A stretch of 64,000 nt of DNA from positions 1 through 64,000 of the forward strand of contig NZ_SSBL01000005.1 in NCBI RefSeq assembly GCF_004795105.1, given 5' to 3'. Made by a program: the position numbers and the translations under genes. How positions within the stretch are numbered: the first letter of the stretch is position 1; every line of letters starts with the position of its first letter. This document shows positions 8,376 to 18,194 of this stretch, in pieces. The notes under the pieces were generated by a model that was given only the letters and a program-made list of their open reading frames with translations, was not told the DNA's origin and ran no database searches. The stretch comes from Streptomyces sp. A0642 (GTDB taxonomy: Bacteria; Actinomycetota; Actinomycetes; Streptomycetales; Streptomycetaceae).

Positions 8376-9065
8376 TCAGGGGCTCGGACTGCGGCCCGGG
8401 TCGGCGGACGGGGTTGCCGGGCCCGGATCGGGCGAGGGGTCCTGGTCACCCGTCAGGTAGCGCTGCAGCGTGGGGGCCACCAGGGCGATGATGCGTTCCG
8501 GGGGCGCCGAGGCCAGGGGTTCCGTCCGGAGGACGTACCGGAGCATCGCGATGCCCACCATGTGCGAGGCGGCCAGTTCCGCGCGGAAGGTGGGGTCGGG
8601 TACGTCCAGCTGTTCCGCGATCCGTCCCAGCAGGCGCCGCAGGACGAAGCCGCGCAGCACGTTCGCCGCCGCATCGTTGGTCAGGGCCGAGCGCATGACC
8701 GCCAGCAGCGGGGTCCTGGACGCCGGGTTCTCCCAGATCGCGATGAAGTAGCGGGCCAGCCGCTCCCCCAGGCCCTCCTTGTCGCCGCCGAGGATGGCGG
8801 GGACGACCAGGGCGGGCTCGAAGGAGAGCTCGATCGCGGCCGCGAACACCTCGTCCTTGGTACCGAAGTAGTGGTGGACCAGGGCCGCGTCCACGCCGGC
8901 CGCCTTCGCGATGCCGCGGACCGACGTCTTGTCGTAGCCGCGTTCGGCGAACTCGGTGCGGGCGGCCTCCAGGATGCGGGTGCGCGCGTCGGGCCCGGTC
9001 GTCGCCGTGGTGCGGGCGGGGCGGCCTCGGCGCCTGGGGCCCGGGGCTTCGGCGCCCGGTGTCAT
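8376..9065 (-). CDS. TetR-family transcriptional regulator
   Basis: This 229-residue protein has an N-terminal TetR HTH (about 26-72: [48 protein letters not shown]) and an all-helical ligand domain of the TetR C-terminal class common in actinobacteria. A proline/aspartate-rich tail ends the protein. Its start overlaps the upstream isomerase-like gene by 4 nt (ATGA), so the two are co-translated. The ligand and targets are unknown. ilvD lies downstream in the same direction, 235 bp away. Confidence 0.92.
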   Translation of the reverse strand: MTPGAEAPGPRRRGRPARTTATTGPDARTRILEAARTEFAERGYDKTSVRGIAKAAGVDAALVHHYFGTKDEVFAAAIELSFEPALVVPAILGGDKEGLGERLARYFIAIWENPASRTPLLAVMRSALTNDAAANVLRGFVLRRLLGRIAEQLDVPDPTFRAELAASHMVGIAMLRYVLRTEPLASAPPERIIALVAPTLQRYLTGDQDPSPDPGPATPSADPGRSPSP

Positions 9066-9886
9066 GGGCGCGGCACCTGCGCGGAGGAGGCGAGGTGGAG
9101 CCGGGTGAAGGCGAGCGCCTCGGCCAGGTCGGCCTCGCGTTCGGCGGTGGACATCGCGCGGCGCGTGTTGACCTCGATGACGACGTGGCCGTCGAAGCCG
9201 GTGGTCGCCAGCCGTTCCAGCAGTTCGGCGCAGGGCTGGTCCCCCCGGCCGGGCACCAGGTGCTCGTCCTTGCCCGATCCCTTGCCGTCGGCCAGGTGGA
9301 CGTGGGCCAGCCGGTCGCCCATCCGGTCGACCATGGCCATGCCGTCCGTACGCGCCGTCGAGGTGTGCGACAGGTCCACCGTGAAGTGGCGGTAGTCGTC
9401 GTTGGTGACGTCCCAGTCGGGGGCGTACGCGAGCATCTCGCGGTCGCGGTAGCGCCACGGGTACATGTTCTCGACGGCGAACCGCACATCGGTCTCGTCC
9501 GCCATCCGCCAGATCCCGGTGACGAAGTCACGGGCGTACCCGCGCTGCCAGCGGAACGGCGGGTGGACGACCACGGTCGAGGCGCCGAGCTTCTCGGCGG
9601 CGGCGCGCGCCCGCTGGAGCTTGACCCAGGGATCGGTGGACCAGACCCGCTGCGTGATCAGGAGGCAGGGCGCGTGAACGGCCAGGATCGGCACCTGGTG
9701 GTAGTCCGAGAGCCGGCGCAGGGCCTCCAGGTCCTGGCTGACGGGGTCGGTCCAGACCATGACCTCGACGCCGTCGTACCCCAGGCGCGCGGCGATCTCG
9801 AAGGCCGTCGCCGTCGACTCCGGATAGACCGAGGCCGTCGACAGGGCGACCTTCGCATCCGGGATGCGCACCACTGGTTCTGCCAC
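9062..9886 (-). CDS. Sugar phosphate isomerase/epimerase family protein (TIM barrel)
   Basis: This 274-residue protein has the xylose-isomerase-like TIM-barrel fold (AP endonuclease 2 family). Metal-site strings are visible: [27 protein letters not shown] and VVIEVNTR. Members isomerise or epimerise sugars; the substrate here cannot be named. The GTG start lies 6 nt after TACGCT (9893-9898), which points to a leaderless message beginning here. The 3' end overlaps the TetR gene by 4 nt. Confidence 0.85.
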   Translation of the reverse strand: MAEPVVRIPDAKVALSTASVYPESTATAFEIAARLGYDGVEVMVWTDPVSQDLEALRRLSDYHQVPILAVHAPCLLITQRVWSTDPWVKLQRARAAAEKLGASTVVVHPPFRWQRGYARDFVTGIWRMADETDVRFAVENMYPWRYRDREMLAYAPDWDVTNDDYRHFTVDLSHTSTARTDGMAMVDRMGDRLAHVHLADGKGSGKDEHLVPGRGDQPCAELLERLATTGFDGHVVIEVNTRRAMSTAEREADLAEALAFTRLHLASSAQVPRP

Positions 9887-9976
9887 GCAGACAGCGTACG
9901 GGCAGCGGTGCGCGTCTCCGAAGGGGCCGGACGGAAAGTGAGAAGGGCCATGACGGTGACACGCCGGGCGGCCCCG

Positions 9977-10927
9977 TCAGTTCAGGGCCACGTCCTCGGT
10001 GGACGTCAGGTGGTCCAGCCGGCGCAGGATCACTCCCTCGCGCAGCGCCCAGGGGCAGATCTCCAGGTCCTCGACGCCCAGGAGGTCCATGGCCCCCTCC
10101 GCGACCAGCGCTCCGGCCAGGAGCTGGGCGGAGCGGCCCTCGGAGACGCCGGGCAGGTTCCCGCGCTCCTCGACCGTCATCGCGGCCAGTTTCGGCACCC
10201 ACTCCTCCAGCGCCTTGCGGCTGAGGGCGCGCTGCACGTACAGGCCCTCGGTGGAGCGTGCGGCCCCCGCGATCCTGGCGAGCTGCTTGAAGGTCTTCGA
10301 CGTGGCCACGACGTGGTCGGGGGGCCCGAAGCGGGTGAACTCGCCGACGGTGCGGGCGATCCGGGCCCGTACGTGGCGGCGCAGCTCCTTCACCTCCGCC
10401 GGGTCCGGCGGATCGCTGGGCAGCCAGCCGGCGGTGAGGCGTCCGGCGCCCAGCGGCAGCGACACGGCCGCGTCCGGCTCCTCGTCGATGCCGTACGCGA
10501 TCTCCAGCGAACCGCCGCCGATGTCCAGGAGCAGCAGCTTGCCCGCCGACCAGCCGAACCAGCGACGGGCGGCGAGGAAGGTGAGGCGGGCCTCCTCCGT
10601 GCCGCTGAGGACGGCGAGGTCGACGCCCGTCTCGTCGCGCACCCGGGTCAGCACCTTGTCCGCGTTGCTCGCCTCCCGCACCGCGGAGGTGGCGAACGCC
10701 AGCACGTCCTCACAGCCCTTGTCCTCGGCGGCCTGGAGCGCGTCGGCGACCGTCGTCACCAGCCGGTCCACGCCGAGCGGGCCGATCGCGCCGTCACCGT
10801 CGAGGAGCTCGGCGAGGCGCAGCTCCGCCTTGTGCGAGTGCGCGGGCAGCGGACGGGCGCCGGGGTGCGCATCGACCACCAGCAGATGAACTGTGTTCGA
10901 CCCCACGTCGAGGACTCCGAGTCTCAT
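9977..10927 (-). CDS. Ppx/GppA phosphatase family protein (exopolyphosphatase)
   Basis: The 316-residue protein spans only the two actin-like (ASKHA) domains, as is typical of short actinobacterial Ppx proteins, without the C-terminal HD extension of E. coli Ppx. The phosphate loops [17 protein letters not shown] and [15 protein letters not shown] are intact, with Glu in [10 protein letters not shown]. The reaction is release of phosphate from polyphosphate or pppGpp; which one is not decided by sequence. ATG 10927 is preferred over upstream starts because TAGCGT (10935-10940) lies 7 nt before it. Confidence 0.88.
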   Translation of the reverse strand: MRLGVLDVGSNTVHLLVVDAHPGARPLPAHSHKAELRLAELLDGDGAIGPLGVDRLVTTVADALQAAEDKGCEDVLAFATSAVREASNADKVLTRVRDETGVDLAVLSGTEEARLTFLAARRWFGWSAGKLLLLDIGGGSLEIAYGIDEEPDAAVSLPLGAGRLTAGWLPSDPPDPAEVKELRRHVRARIARTVGEFTRFGPPDHVVATSKTFKQLARIAGAARSTEGLYVQRALSRKALEEWVPKLAAMTVEERGNLPGVSEGRSAQLLAGALVAEGAMDLLGVEDLEICPWALREGVILRRLDHLTSTEDVALN

Positions 10928-11045
10928 ACGCAGAACGCTACTGCGGCCGTGGGGGCGGGCGGACCGGCGCACGGTCCCCGCCCGTGTGCCGGTCGCGCCC
11001 GGATCGACGCCGCCCCCGGGGGCCGGTCGGTCTTACTCTGGGCGC

Positions 11046-11885
11046 GTGCCAAAGACGAAAAAGGCGAAGCCGGGCAAAATCACGAAGAACCAGAAGACGA
11101 AGCAGGAGATGCGGCAGCCGCAGACAGAGGGGCCCCACGGGCCCGACGAGAAGGGGATCGACTTCGCGCGGGCGTGGGTCGAGTTCCCGGACCCCGCCGA
11201 CGACGAGCAGGTCTTCCGCTGTGACCTGACCTGGCTGACGTCCAGGTGGACCTGCATCTTCGGCAGTGGCTGCCAGGGCATCCAGGCCGGTCGCGCGGAC
11301 GACGGGTGCTGCACCCTGGGCGCCCACTTCTCGGACGAGGACGACGAGAAGCGGGTGGCCGGTCACGTGGCCCGGCTCACTCCGGAGCTCTGGCAGTTCC
11401 ACGACGTCGGTACGGAGTCGGGCTGGGTGCAGACCGATGACGACGGGGAGCGGCAGACGCGGCGCTGGGAGGGGTCCTGCATCTTCCAGAACCGTCCCGG
11501 TTTCGCCGGGGGCGCAGGCTGTTCGCTGCACATCCTGGCACTGCGGGAAGGCAAGGAGCCCCTGGAGACCAAGCCGGACGTCTGCTGGCAGCTGCCCGTA
11601 CGGCGTACGTACGACTGGATCGACCGGCCCGACGACACGCGGGTGCTCCAGGTGTCGATCGGTGAGTACGACCGGCGGGGCTGGGGTCCGGGCGGACACG
11701 ACCTGCACTGGTGGTGCACGTCGGCGACGTCGGCGCACGGGGCCGGGGATCCGGTGTACGTGACGTACCGGCCGGAGCTCACGGAGCTCATGGGCGAGGC
11801 GGCGTACGAGCAGCTGGTCGGGCTGTGCGAGGAGCGGCTCGCCTCGCTCCTGCCGATGGCGCCCCACCCGGCGGACCCGGTCTAG
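11046..11885 (+). CDS. Conserved cysteine-rich protein of unknown function
   Basis: The protein has 279 residues. A very basic N-terminus ([19 protein letters not shown]) precedes a globular part with about ten cysteines, several in paired motifs ([46 protein letters not shown]). The pattern suggests a metal or iron-sulphur site, but I recognise no catalytic family. The GTG start is 6 nt after TACTCT (11034-11039), so the message is probably leaderless. It is divergent from the exopolyphosphatase gene and convergent with the BACON-type membrane protein. Confidence 0.75.
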   Translation: MPKTKKAKPGKITKNQKTKQEMRQPQTEGPHGPDEKGIDFARAWVEFPDPADDEQVFRCDLTWLTSRWTCIFGSGCQGIQAGRADDGCCTLGAHFSDEDDEKRVAGHVARLTPELWQFHDVGTESGWVQTDDDGERQTRRWEGSCIFQNRPGFAGGAGCSLHILALREGKEPLETKPDVCWQLPVRRTYDWIDRPDDTRVLQVSIGEYDRRGWGPGGHDLHWWCTSATSAHGAGDPVYVTYRPELTELMGEAAYEQLVGLCEERLASLLPMAPHPADPV

Positions 11886-11903
11886 CGGGATCCGCCCGGG
11901 ATG

Positions 11904-11930
11904 CCGCGGCGGGCGGTCCGTCCGCCGCGG
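11904..11930. terminator. Bidirectional hairpin between convergent genes
   Basis: CCGCGGCGG (11904-11912) and CCGCCGCGG (11922-11930) form a perfect 9-bp stem between the cysteine-rich gene and the convergent membrane protein gene. Confidence 0.55.
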
Positions 11931-11968
11931 GCGGGGCTGAACGGTAGTCGGCCCGGCCGGCCGGCCCG

Positions 11969-13861
11969 TCAGTCCGCCGTCGGCGGGGTGCTCGGGCCCT
12001 TGCCGGGGCCGGTCGGGTCCGGGGAGTCCGTCGGGTCCGGGGACGGGCTGGGAGTGCTCGGGTCCGTCGGCGTGGGCGTCGGCGTCGGGGTGCTGTCCGT
12101 CGGGTCGGGTGTCGGCGTCGGGTCCGGGGCGGGCGGCGACGGCTCCTCCGGGACGGGCGGGTGCGGGTGCAACGGGCCGCTCGGCAGGGGCGGCCTCGGC
12201 GCGGTGGCCGGTGCCCGGCCCCCGTACCCGTGCAGCGCCACGACCGACCCCGACGGGGCGATGGCGACCCGCGCCGTCCAGTGCCCTGCGGGTTCGCGCG
12301 CATGGTCGACGAGGACGCGGACCGTGATGCTGGCGCCCGCCGCGAGCGTTCCCGAGGTACGGCTCAGGCGCAGCCAGGACTGCCCCGTGCCGGCCGACCA
12401 GGCGACCGGGCCCGCTTCCGACGCGGTGAGCGTGATCGTCGTCGCCGAGCCGGACGACCGGGCCTCGACGGTGAGGCGGCCCGCGCCGTCGGCCGCGTCC
12501 GCGTCGGCGCCCCCGTCCACGCTGATGACCTCGGCCGAGACGTCCGGGAGGCCGTCGCCGTCCGTGAAGCCGCCTGGTTCGGGGCGGGCGTTGCCCGCGT
12601 TCTCGTAAGGGCCGTACGGGTCGTCGGTCCGCCGGCCGTCCTCCGTCTCGGTCGCGGTGACCGCCGAGCCGTCGCGCCCCTCGCCGGTGAGCGGCGCGCC
12701 CCGGTAGGCGGACCACAGGGCGATCACGGGCGCGGCGACGACCGTGGCGACCACCGTCGTCGTCATGACCCTGGACCGCAGCCGGTCCCGGCGGGCGGCG
12801 TGGTCCTTCGGGTCCATGGGGAAGCCCGCCCGGTCGAACCGGGGTGTGGCGGACCGATTCTTCTGATGTTTCTGCGCCTGCATCATCGCCACATAGGCGG
12901 AGGGGCGCGGCGCCTCGACGACCGCCAGCGCGGCCATGGGCGCGACAGCGGCCCCGGGCCAGGGGCCCTCGGCGCCGGCCCGCTCGGCCGCCCGTCGGCA
13001 GCTCGGGCAGTCGTCCACGTGCCGTACGAGCTCACGGCGCAGGGTGGCCGAGAGCAGTACGCGCTGGTCGCCGGTGAGCCTGCCGACCGCGGGGCAGTCG
13101 CCCTTCTCCACCACGGCGAGGGCGGCCCTCGTCCGTTCCACCTCGCAGGCGGCCGCGGCCAGGAGCTCCCGGGCGGTCGCCGGGTCCAGCCCGAGGACGG
13201 CGGCGACCGCGCCCGGTGTGAGCCGGTGGCGCACCGCGAGCTCCAGTGCCTCGCGCTGCTCGGGGGTGGTGCCCGCCGCCTCGGGCCAGGCCAGCTGGGC
13301 CAGCTCGCGGCGGTGCGCCTCGGCGGCCACGGGGCTCTCCGCCGAGTCGGCGGGCGCGAGGGACGGGGCCGACACCCCGGACCGGGGCGCGGAAGGCGTG
13401 AGAGGCGGTGCCGGCGGGGTCTTCGGGGGGCGGGCGACCGCGGGCGTACGCCGTCCCGCGCGGGAGGCCGGTGCGGCGGGACCGCGGTGCTCGTCCTGCG
13501 CCCTGGCGGACGGCCTGCGCGCCGGCGGCGCCTCGGCCCTGCGATGCGCCCGCCGGCCCTGGTTCTGCTCGCCGAGCCGGCGCAGGCACATCCACCGGGC
13601 CAGCGCGTACAGCCAGGTTTTACGTTCCGCCTCGCCTGCGGGACACCGGCCGCCCTGGCGCTCGGCCAGCGCGAGGACGCCGCCGAGCGCCTCGGTGGCG
13701 GCGTCGTGATCGCACAGCACGGAGAGGCAGTAGGTGAAGAGGCCGTCGAGATGCGGCTCGTAACGCGCGGGAGGCTGCTTCGGCGACGGGGGGAGCGCAC
13801 GGTGCTGCGCCCGGTGTGCGCCGGGGGTGTCGGTCGGGGTCTCCAGCCTGCTGCTCGTCAC
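11969..13861 (-). CDS. Membrane protein with sigma-like, zinc-finger and BACON-like parts
   Basis: The protein has 630 residues from GTG 13861. About 34-98 (LDGLFTYCLSVLCDHDAATEALGGVLALAE) resembles sigma region 2. About 195-245 (TTPEQREALELAVRHRLTPGAVAAVLGLDPATARELL) resembles region 4, with a disordered Pro/Arg linker between them. HVDDCPSC near 281-288 recalls anti-sigma zinc fingers. One transmembrane helix follows (about 366-386), then an outside BACON-like beta domain (about 455-540, WLRLSRTSGTLAAGASITVRV) and an 80-residue Pro/Thr/Asp tail suited to crossing peptidoglycan. It is a membrane-tethered fusion of unknown role. The start is chosen because TACGGT lies 6 nt upstream; ATG 13912 is the alternative. 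Confidence 0.8.
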   Translation of the reverse strand: MTSSRLETPTDTPGAHRAQHRALPPSPKQPPARYEPHLDGLFTYCLSVLCDHDAATEALGGVLALAERQGGRCPAGEAERKTWLYALARWMCLRRLGEQNQGRRAHRRAEAPPARRPSARAQDEHRGPAAPASRAGRRTPAVARPPKTPPAPPLTPSAPRSGVSAPSLAPADSAESPVAAEAHRRELAQLAWPEAAGTTPEQREALELAVRHRLTPGAVAAVLGLDPATARELLAAAACEVERTRAALAVVEKGDCPAVGRLTGDQRVLLSATLRRELVRHVDDCPSCRRAAERAGAEGPWPGAAVAPMAALAVVEAPRPSAYVAMMQAQKHQKNRSATPRFDRAGFPMDPKDHAARRDRLRSRVMTTTVVATVVAAPVIALWSAYRGAPLTGEGRDGSAVTATETEDGRRTDDPYGPYENAGNARPEPGGFTDGDGLPDVSAEVISVDGGADADAADGAGRLTVEARSSGSATTITLTASEAGPVAWSAGTGQSWLRLSRTSGTLAAGASITVRVLVDHAREPAGHWTARVAIAPSGSVVALHGYGGRAPATAPRPPLPSGPLHPHPPVPEEPSPPAPDPTPTPDPTDSTPTPTPTPTDPSTPSPSPDPTDSPDPTGPGKGPSTPPTAD

Positions 13862-13985
13862 CTTGCGACCGTAGGCAGGGCAGGGCACATGCCCCGCACC
13901 TCTTGAGCACATTTAACCCTTACGGGTGAACGTATCGCTGCATAGGCGACAGGGCTCCGATGTCCGCGCCGTCACCGGGTCCCGC

Positions 13986-14008
13986 TCCCGGCGCGCACCG
14001 CGCCGGGA
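13986..14008. other. Perfect hairpin upstream of radA
   Basis: TCCCGGCGCG and CGCGCCGGGA form a 10-bp perfect stem with a CAC loop, about 20 bp upstream of the radA -10-like hexamer (TATACG, 14028-14033). It lies in the divergent gap with the BACON-type gene, so it could be an operator or a leftover terminator. The function is not known. Confidence 0.4.
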
Positions 14009-14041
14009 CCCACTGTCCGACCCCACCTATACGGTGGCGCC

Positions 14042-15454
14042 ATGGCTGCCCGTACGAAATCCGCGAAGGACCGGCCGTCCTACCGCTGCACCGAATGCGG
14101 CTGGACCACCGCCAAGTGGCTCGGCCGCTGCCCCGAGTGCCAGGCGTGGGGGACGGTCGAGGAGTTCGGCGGCGCCCCCGCCGTGCGCACCACGGCGGCC
14201 GGCCGCGTCTCCACCGCCGCGCTGCCCATCGGCCAGGTCGACAGCCGCCAGGCCACCGCCCGCTCGACGGGTGTCGGCGAGCTGGACCGGGTGCTGGGCG
14301 GCGGGCTGGTTCCCGGTGCCGTCGTGCTGCTCGCGGGCGAGCCGGGCGTGGGGAAGTCCACGCTGCTGCTGGACGTGGCGGCCAAGGCCGCGAGCGAGGA
14401 GCACCGCACGCTGTACGTCACGGCGGAGGAGTCCGCCTCCCAGGTCAGGATGCGCGCGGACCGGATCCGGGCGATCAACGACCATCTGTACCTGGCCGCC
14501 GAGACCGACCTGTCCGCGGTCCTCGGCCATCTGGACGCCGTCAAGCCGTCCCTGCTCGTCCTGGACTCCGTACAGACCGTCGCCTCGCCCGAGATCGAGG
14601 GGGCGCCCGGCGGAATGGCGCAGGTCCGCGAGGTCGCCGGGGCGCTGATCCGCGCCTCCAAGGAACGCGGCATGGCGACGCTGCTGGTCGGGCACGTCAC
14701 CAAGGACGGCGCGATCGCCGGTCCCCGGCTGCTGGAGCACCTGGTCGACGTGGTGCTGTCCTTCGAAGGCGACCGGCACGCCCGGCTCCGGCTCGTGCGC
14801 GGCGTCAAGAACCGCTACGGGGCGACCGACGAGGTCGGCTGTTTCGAGCTCCACGACGAAGGCATCACCGGTCTCGCCGACCCCTCCGGCCTCTTCCTCA
14901 CCCGCCGCGACGAGCCCGTGCCCGGCACGTGCCTGACCGTCACCCTGGAGGGCAAGCGCCCTCTGGTCGCCGAGGTGCAGGCGCTCACCGTCGATTCGCA
15001 GATCCCCTCGCCCCGCCGCACCACCTCCGGTCTCGAGACGTCCCGGGTGTCGATGATGCTGGCCGTCCTGGAGCAGCGGGGCCGGATCAGCTCGCTGGGC
15101 AAGCGGGACATCTACAGCGCCACGGTCGGCGGCGTGAAGCTCTCCGAGCCGGCCGCGGACCTCGCGATCGCGCTCGCCCTGGCCAGCGCGGCCAGCGACA
15201 CACCGCTGCCGAAGAATCTGGTGGCGATCGGCGAGGTGGGTCTCGCGGGCGAGGTCAGGAGGGTCACGGGGGTCCAGCGCAGACTGGCCGAGGCGCACCG
15301 CCTGGGCTTCACCCACGCGCTGGTTCCGACCGATCCGGGGAAGGTCCCGGCCGGTATGAAGGTCACGGAAGTCGCCAACATGGGCGACGCGCTCCGCGTG
15401 CTCCCACGGCGCTCTCGCGCACAGGCCCCACAGGAGGACGGCGTACGCCGGTAG
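14042..15454 (+). CDS. radA: DNA repair protein RadA
   Basis: This 470-residue protein has the normal RadA layout. It starts with a C4 zinc finger (Cys16, Cys19, Cys30, Cys33), followed by a RecA-like ATPase with Walker [10 protein letters not shown] (99-107), the RadA-specific KNRYG motif and a C-terminal Lon-like domain without a protease serine. RadA is a branch-migration helicase that processes recombination intermediates. It lies just upstream of disA, a classic pairing in Gram-positive bacteria; RadA/DisA interaction is known in Bacillus. The start is supported by TATACG 8 nt upstream (leaderless). Confidence 0.97.
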   Translation: MAARTKSAKDRPSYRCTECGWTTAKWLGRCPECQAWGTVEEFGGAPAVRTTAAGRVSTAALPIGQVDSRQATARSTGVGELDRVLGGGLVPGAVVLLAGEPGVGKSTLLLDVAAKAASEEHRTLYVTAEESASQVRMRADRIRAINDHLYLAAETDLSAVLGHLDAVKPSLLVLDSVQTVASPEIEGAPGGMAQVREVAGALIRASKERGMATLLVGHVTKDGAIAGPRLLEHLVDVVLSFEGDRHARLRLVRGVKNRYGATDEVGCFELHDEGITGLADPSGLFLTRRDEPVPGTCLTVTLEGKRPLVAEVQALTVDSQIPSPRRTTSGLETSRVSMMLAVLEQRGRISSLGKRDIYSATVGGVKLSEPAADLAIALALASAASDTPLPKNLVAIGEVGLAGEVRRVTGVQRRLAEAHRLGFTHALVPTDPGKVPAGMKVTEVANMGDALRVLPRRSRAQAPQEDGVRR

Positions 15455-15578
15455 ACTTTGCCCTGGTCTCGCCCGTCCGTACGAACGGTATGAGGGACGT
15501 AGGGTCTTTCGTCCGGGTCAGGAACGGTCCGAACGACAGGCCCTGAGGGCACCGCGAACCTGTGACCGGAGGAGTGCA

Positions 15579-16703
15579 GTGGCAGCCAGCGACCGGGCAG
15601 CATCGCCCGGAAAGTCCGGCCAAGGCACCGGTAACGAGGCGCTGATGCGCGCCTCGTTGACCGCCGTCGCGCCCGGAATGGCCCTGCGGGACGGTTTGGA
15701 GCGCATCCTGCGCGGCAACACCGGCGGGCTGATCGTGCTCGGCATGGACCGGACCGTCGAGTCGATGTGCACCGGCGGCTTCGTGCTGGACGTGGAATTC
15801 ACCGCGACCCGGCTGCGTGAGCTCGCCAAGCTCGACGGGGCACTGATCCTCGACAAGGACATGACCAAGATCCTCAGGGCCGGCGTCCAGCTGGTCCCGG
15901 ACGCCTCCATCCCCACCGAGGAGACGGGCACCCGGCACCGCACGGCGGACCGGGTCTCCAAGCAGTGCAACTTCCCGGTCGTCTCGGTCTCGCAGTCGAT
16001 GCACCTCATCGCGCTATACGTGGACGGGCAGCGCCGGGTGCTGGAGGAGTCCGCCGCGATCCTCTCCCGCGCCAACCAGGCACTGGCCACGCTGGAGCGG
16101 TACAAGCTGCGTCTCGACGAGGTCGCGGGCACGCTCTCCGCGCTGGAGATCGAGGACCTGGTGACGGTCCGGGACGTGACGGCCGTCGCCCAGCGCCTGG
16201 AGATGGTCCGCCGGATCGCGACCGAGATCGCGGAGTACGTGGTCGAGCTCGGGACCGACGGCCGGCTTCTCTCGCTCCAGCTCGACGAGTTGATCGCGGG
16301 CGTGGAGCCGGAGCGCGAGCTGGTCGTGCGCGACTACGTGCCCGAGCCGACCGCGAAGCGCTCGCGCACGGTGACGGAGGCGCTCACCGAGCTGGACGCG
16401 CTGTCCCACACCGAGCTGCTCGAACTCCCGGTGGTGGCACGGGCGCTGGGGTACAGCGGCTCTCCCGAGACGCTCGACTCGGCGGTGTCGCCGCGCGGCT
16501 TCCGACTGCTGGCGAAGGTGCCGCGGCTGCCCGGGGCGATCATCGACCGGCTGGTGGAGCACTTCGGCGGTCTGCAGAAGCTGCTCGCCGCGAGCGTGGA
16601 CGACCTCCAGACGGTGGACGGCGTCGGCGAGGCTCGGGCGCGCAGCGTGCGCGAAGGTCTGTCGCGGCTGGCGGAGTCGTCGATTCTCGAGCGGTACGTG
16701 TAG
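15579..16703 (+). CDS. disA: DNA integrity scanning protein DisA, diadenylate cyclase
   Basis: This 374-residue protein makes cyclic di-AMP from two ATP. The DAC domain carries the DGA (86-88) and RHR (119-121) catalytic motifs. A helical linker and a C-terminal helix-hairpin-helix DNA-binding part ([12 protein letters not shown]) follow. The GTG start has a strong GGAGGAG Shine-Dalgarno. It lies 124 bp after radA, so it may have its own promoter. In Streptomyces DisA is the main c-di-AMP source, linked to osmotic balance and development. The gene is convergent with the next membrane protein gene. Confidence 0.97.
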   Translation: MAASDRAASPGKSGQGTGNEALMRASLTAVAPGMALRDGLERILRGNTGGLIVLGMDRTVESMCTGGFVLDVEFTATRLRELAKLDGALILDKDMTKILRAGVQLVPDASIPTEETGTRHRTADRVSKQCNFPVVSVSQSMHLIALYVDGQRRVLEESAAILSRANQALATLERYKLRLDEVAGTLSALEIEDLVTVRDVTAVAQRLEMVRRIATEIAEYVVELGTDGRLLSLQLDELIAGVEPERELVVRDYVPEPTAKRSRTVTEALTELDALSHTELLELPVVARALGYSGSPETLDSAVSPRGFRLLAKVPRLPGAIIDRLVEHFGGLQKLLAASVDDLQTVDGVGEARARSVREGLSRLAESSILERYV

Positions 16704-16833
16704 CGGAGCGCCGGGCCTGCCGGGCGGCGGCTCGAGCCGGTCCGCTGCCACACCGGGGCGCTCGCACCGGCCGCCCGCAGCTCACACCTGTCCGCCTGCC
16801 CCGGGCCGGTCTCACCTGGTCCGCCCCGCCGCA

Positions 16834-16905
16834 GCCTGCGGTCAGCCCTGCCACAGCCCCTGCGGCCAGTTTTCGACGTGAGCCCTTGCGGTCAGTCCTT
16901 CGCGA
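16834..16905. repeat. Degenerate tandem repeat including a stop codon
   Basis: Three similar units, 16834-16855, 16857-16880 and 16883-16905, share CCTGCGGTCAG or CCTTGCGGTCAG cores. The last unit contains the stop codon (16892-16894) of the leftward membrane protein gene. Further degenerate CACCTG/GGTCCGC repeats run back to about 16730, filling the gap to disA. Confidence 0.5.
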
Positions 16906-17734
16906 GAACGAACGACGCGCGCTGCACGGGCTCCCCCGGGGCCTTCGCCTCGACCAGGTACGTCCCGGGCCCGGCGGTCCCCGCGGGGGGCGTCGCGCAC
17001 TTCGGGGTGCTCTTCGCGCGGTCCCACTCCACCGTGTGCTCCACGGTCGCCCCCGCCGGCACCTTCAGCAGCACGGCGGCCGCGTTGCGCGGGCAGTCCT
17101 TGGAGGACCACACCTCCTCGTCGTCACCGCCGGCCTCGGTGACGGTGAGGACCGCGGTCTTCGGACCGAAGTCGGCCTTGCACGCGGTGGACGAGGTGTT
17201 CGTGGCGATCAGCCGGAACGTGGGCTTCTCGCCCGGCCCGTACCGGAGTTCCGTCTTCAGCGTCAGCCGCAGCGCGGCGGGTGCGCAGTCGGGGAGCGGG
17301 GAGCCGGCCGGAACCCGCTGCCCCGCCGTTCCGCCGCCCGAACCGTTGCCCGAACCGGAACTGCCTTCGGAGGCCGCGCCGTTGGCACCGCCTGCTCCGC
17401 CACCCGCTGCCCCGGAACCCGCGTCCGCGCTTCCGCCGTCGCTCCCGGCGCCGCCGCCGCTGCTGCCGCCACTGCCGCCGCTGGCGCCCGACTCGTCGCG
17501 GCCGCCCGGCTGTTCACTGATCGCGGGGCCCGAACCGGAGGGCCCTGGGGTGATCGAATTCGCGGGACCTGGGCCGGGAGCCCGGGAGTCGTCGTGGTTC
17601 CCCTTGCCGCCGGAGGAGGTGACGGCCCATGCGATCAGCGCCGCGAGCAGCGCAACCAGCGTCGCCGCTACCGCCCTCCGTCGCCAGTAGATGGTGGAGG
17701 GAAGCGGCCCGATCGGATTACGCAGAGATCCCAC
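16892..17734 (-). CDS. Membrane-anchored surface protein with Gly/Ser-rich stalk
   Basis: The protein has 280 residues. A short cytoplasmic N-terminus (GSLRNPIGPLPSTIYWRRR) is followed by one transmembrane segment (AVAATLVALLAALIAWAVTS). A long disordered Gly/Ser/Ala stalk spans about 45-140. The C-terminal domain (about 145-280) has four cysteines that could pair (PDCAPAAL, TACKADF, SKDCPRN, PKCATPP) and a beta-sandwich feel. The function is unknown; the layout suits a wall-spanning protein. The GTG start is 7 nt after TACAGT (17742-17747), supporting a leaderless message and this start. Confidence 0.8.
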   Translation of the reverse strand: MGSLRNPIGPLPSTIYWRRRAVAATLVALLAALIAWAVTSSGGKGNHDDSRAPGPGPANSITPGPSGSGPAISEQPGGRDESGASGGSGGSSGGGAGSDGGSADAGSGAAGGGAGGANGAASEGSSGSGNGSGGGTAGQRVPAGSPLPDCAPAALRLTLKTELRYGPGEKPTFRLIATNTSSTACKADFGPKTAVLTVTEAGGDDEEVWSSKDCPRNAAAVLLKVPAGATVEHTVEWDRAKSTPKCATPPAGTAGPGTYLVEAKAPGEPVQRASFVLAKD

Positions 17735-17930
17735 GGCCCAAACTGTACGAGAGAACAGCGCCAACTCCCGCCCCACCCGCCGCCAGACGCCTCCGAGTTT
17801 TGCCGATCATCATCCCGGGGCGGCCTGTTGACGCTCCGGACGTGCGTCACGGGCACCTTCGGCGATCAGGCGGACACCGTAAGTGATCTTCACGGAAGGG
17901 AGCCGGCCCCCGGGACGACCCCGGCCGGCC

Positions 17931-17970
17931 CCGTCCGTCTCCGGCTGTCTCCGGCTGTCTCCGTCCGTCT
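17931..17970. repeat. 10-bp tandem repeat, four units
   Basis: Four consecutive 10-mers of the form CCG(T/G)C(C/T)GTCT lie upstream of mutY. They sit in the 460-bp gap (17735-18194) between divergent genes, which otherwise shows no clear gene or named motif. Confidence 0.7.
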
Positions 17971-18194
17971 CCGGCCGACCGCATCGGCGGGCGCGGCAGG
18001 ACCGCGACGGCCGGAAGCGACCCCTGGGCCAGTTGCCGCAACGGCTCGCGGGGCGTGCCGCCACTTGCCGGAACGCAGGGTCCGGCGGGGCGGGGAAAGT
18101 CGGGGGTCCCTATCACTCCAAGGGCTCGTATGAGGGGCGACACCCCCGTGCCCCTGACCCTCGTCTGCACTTCCGTGTCAGGATCGACGGTGCG

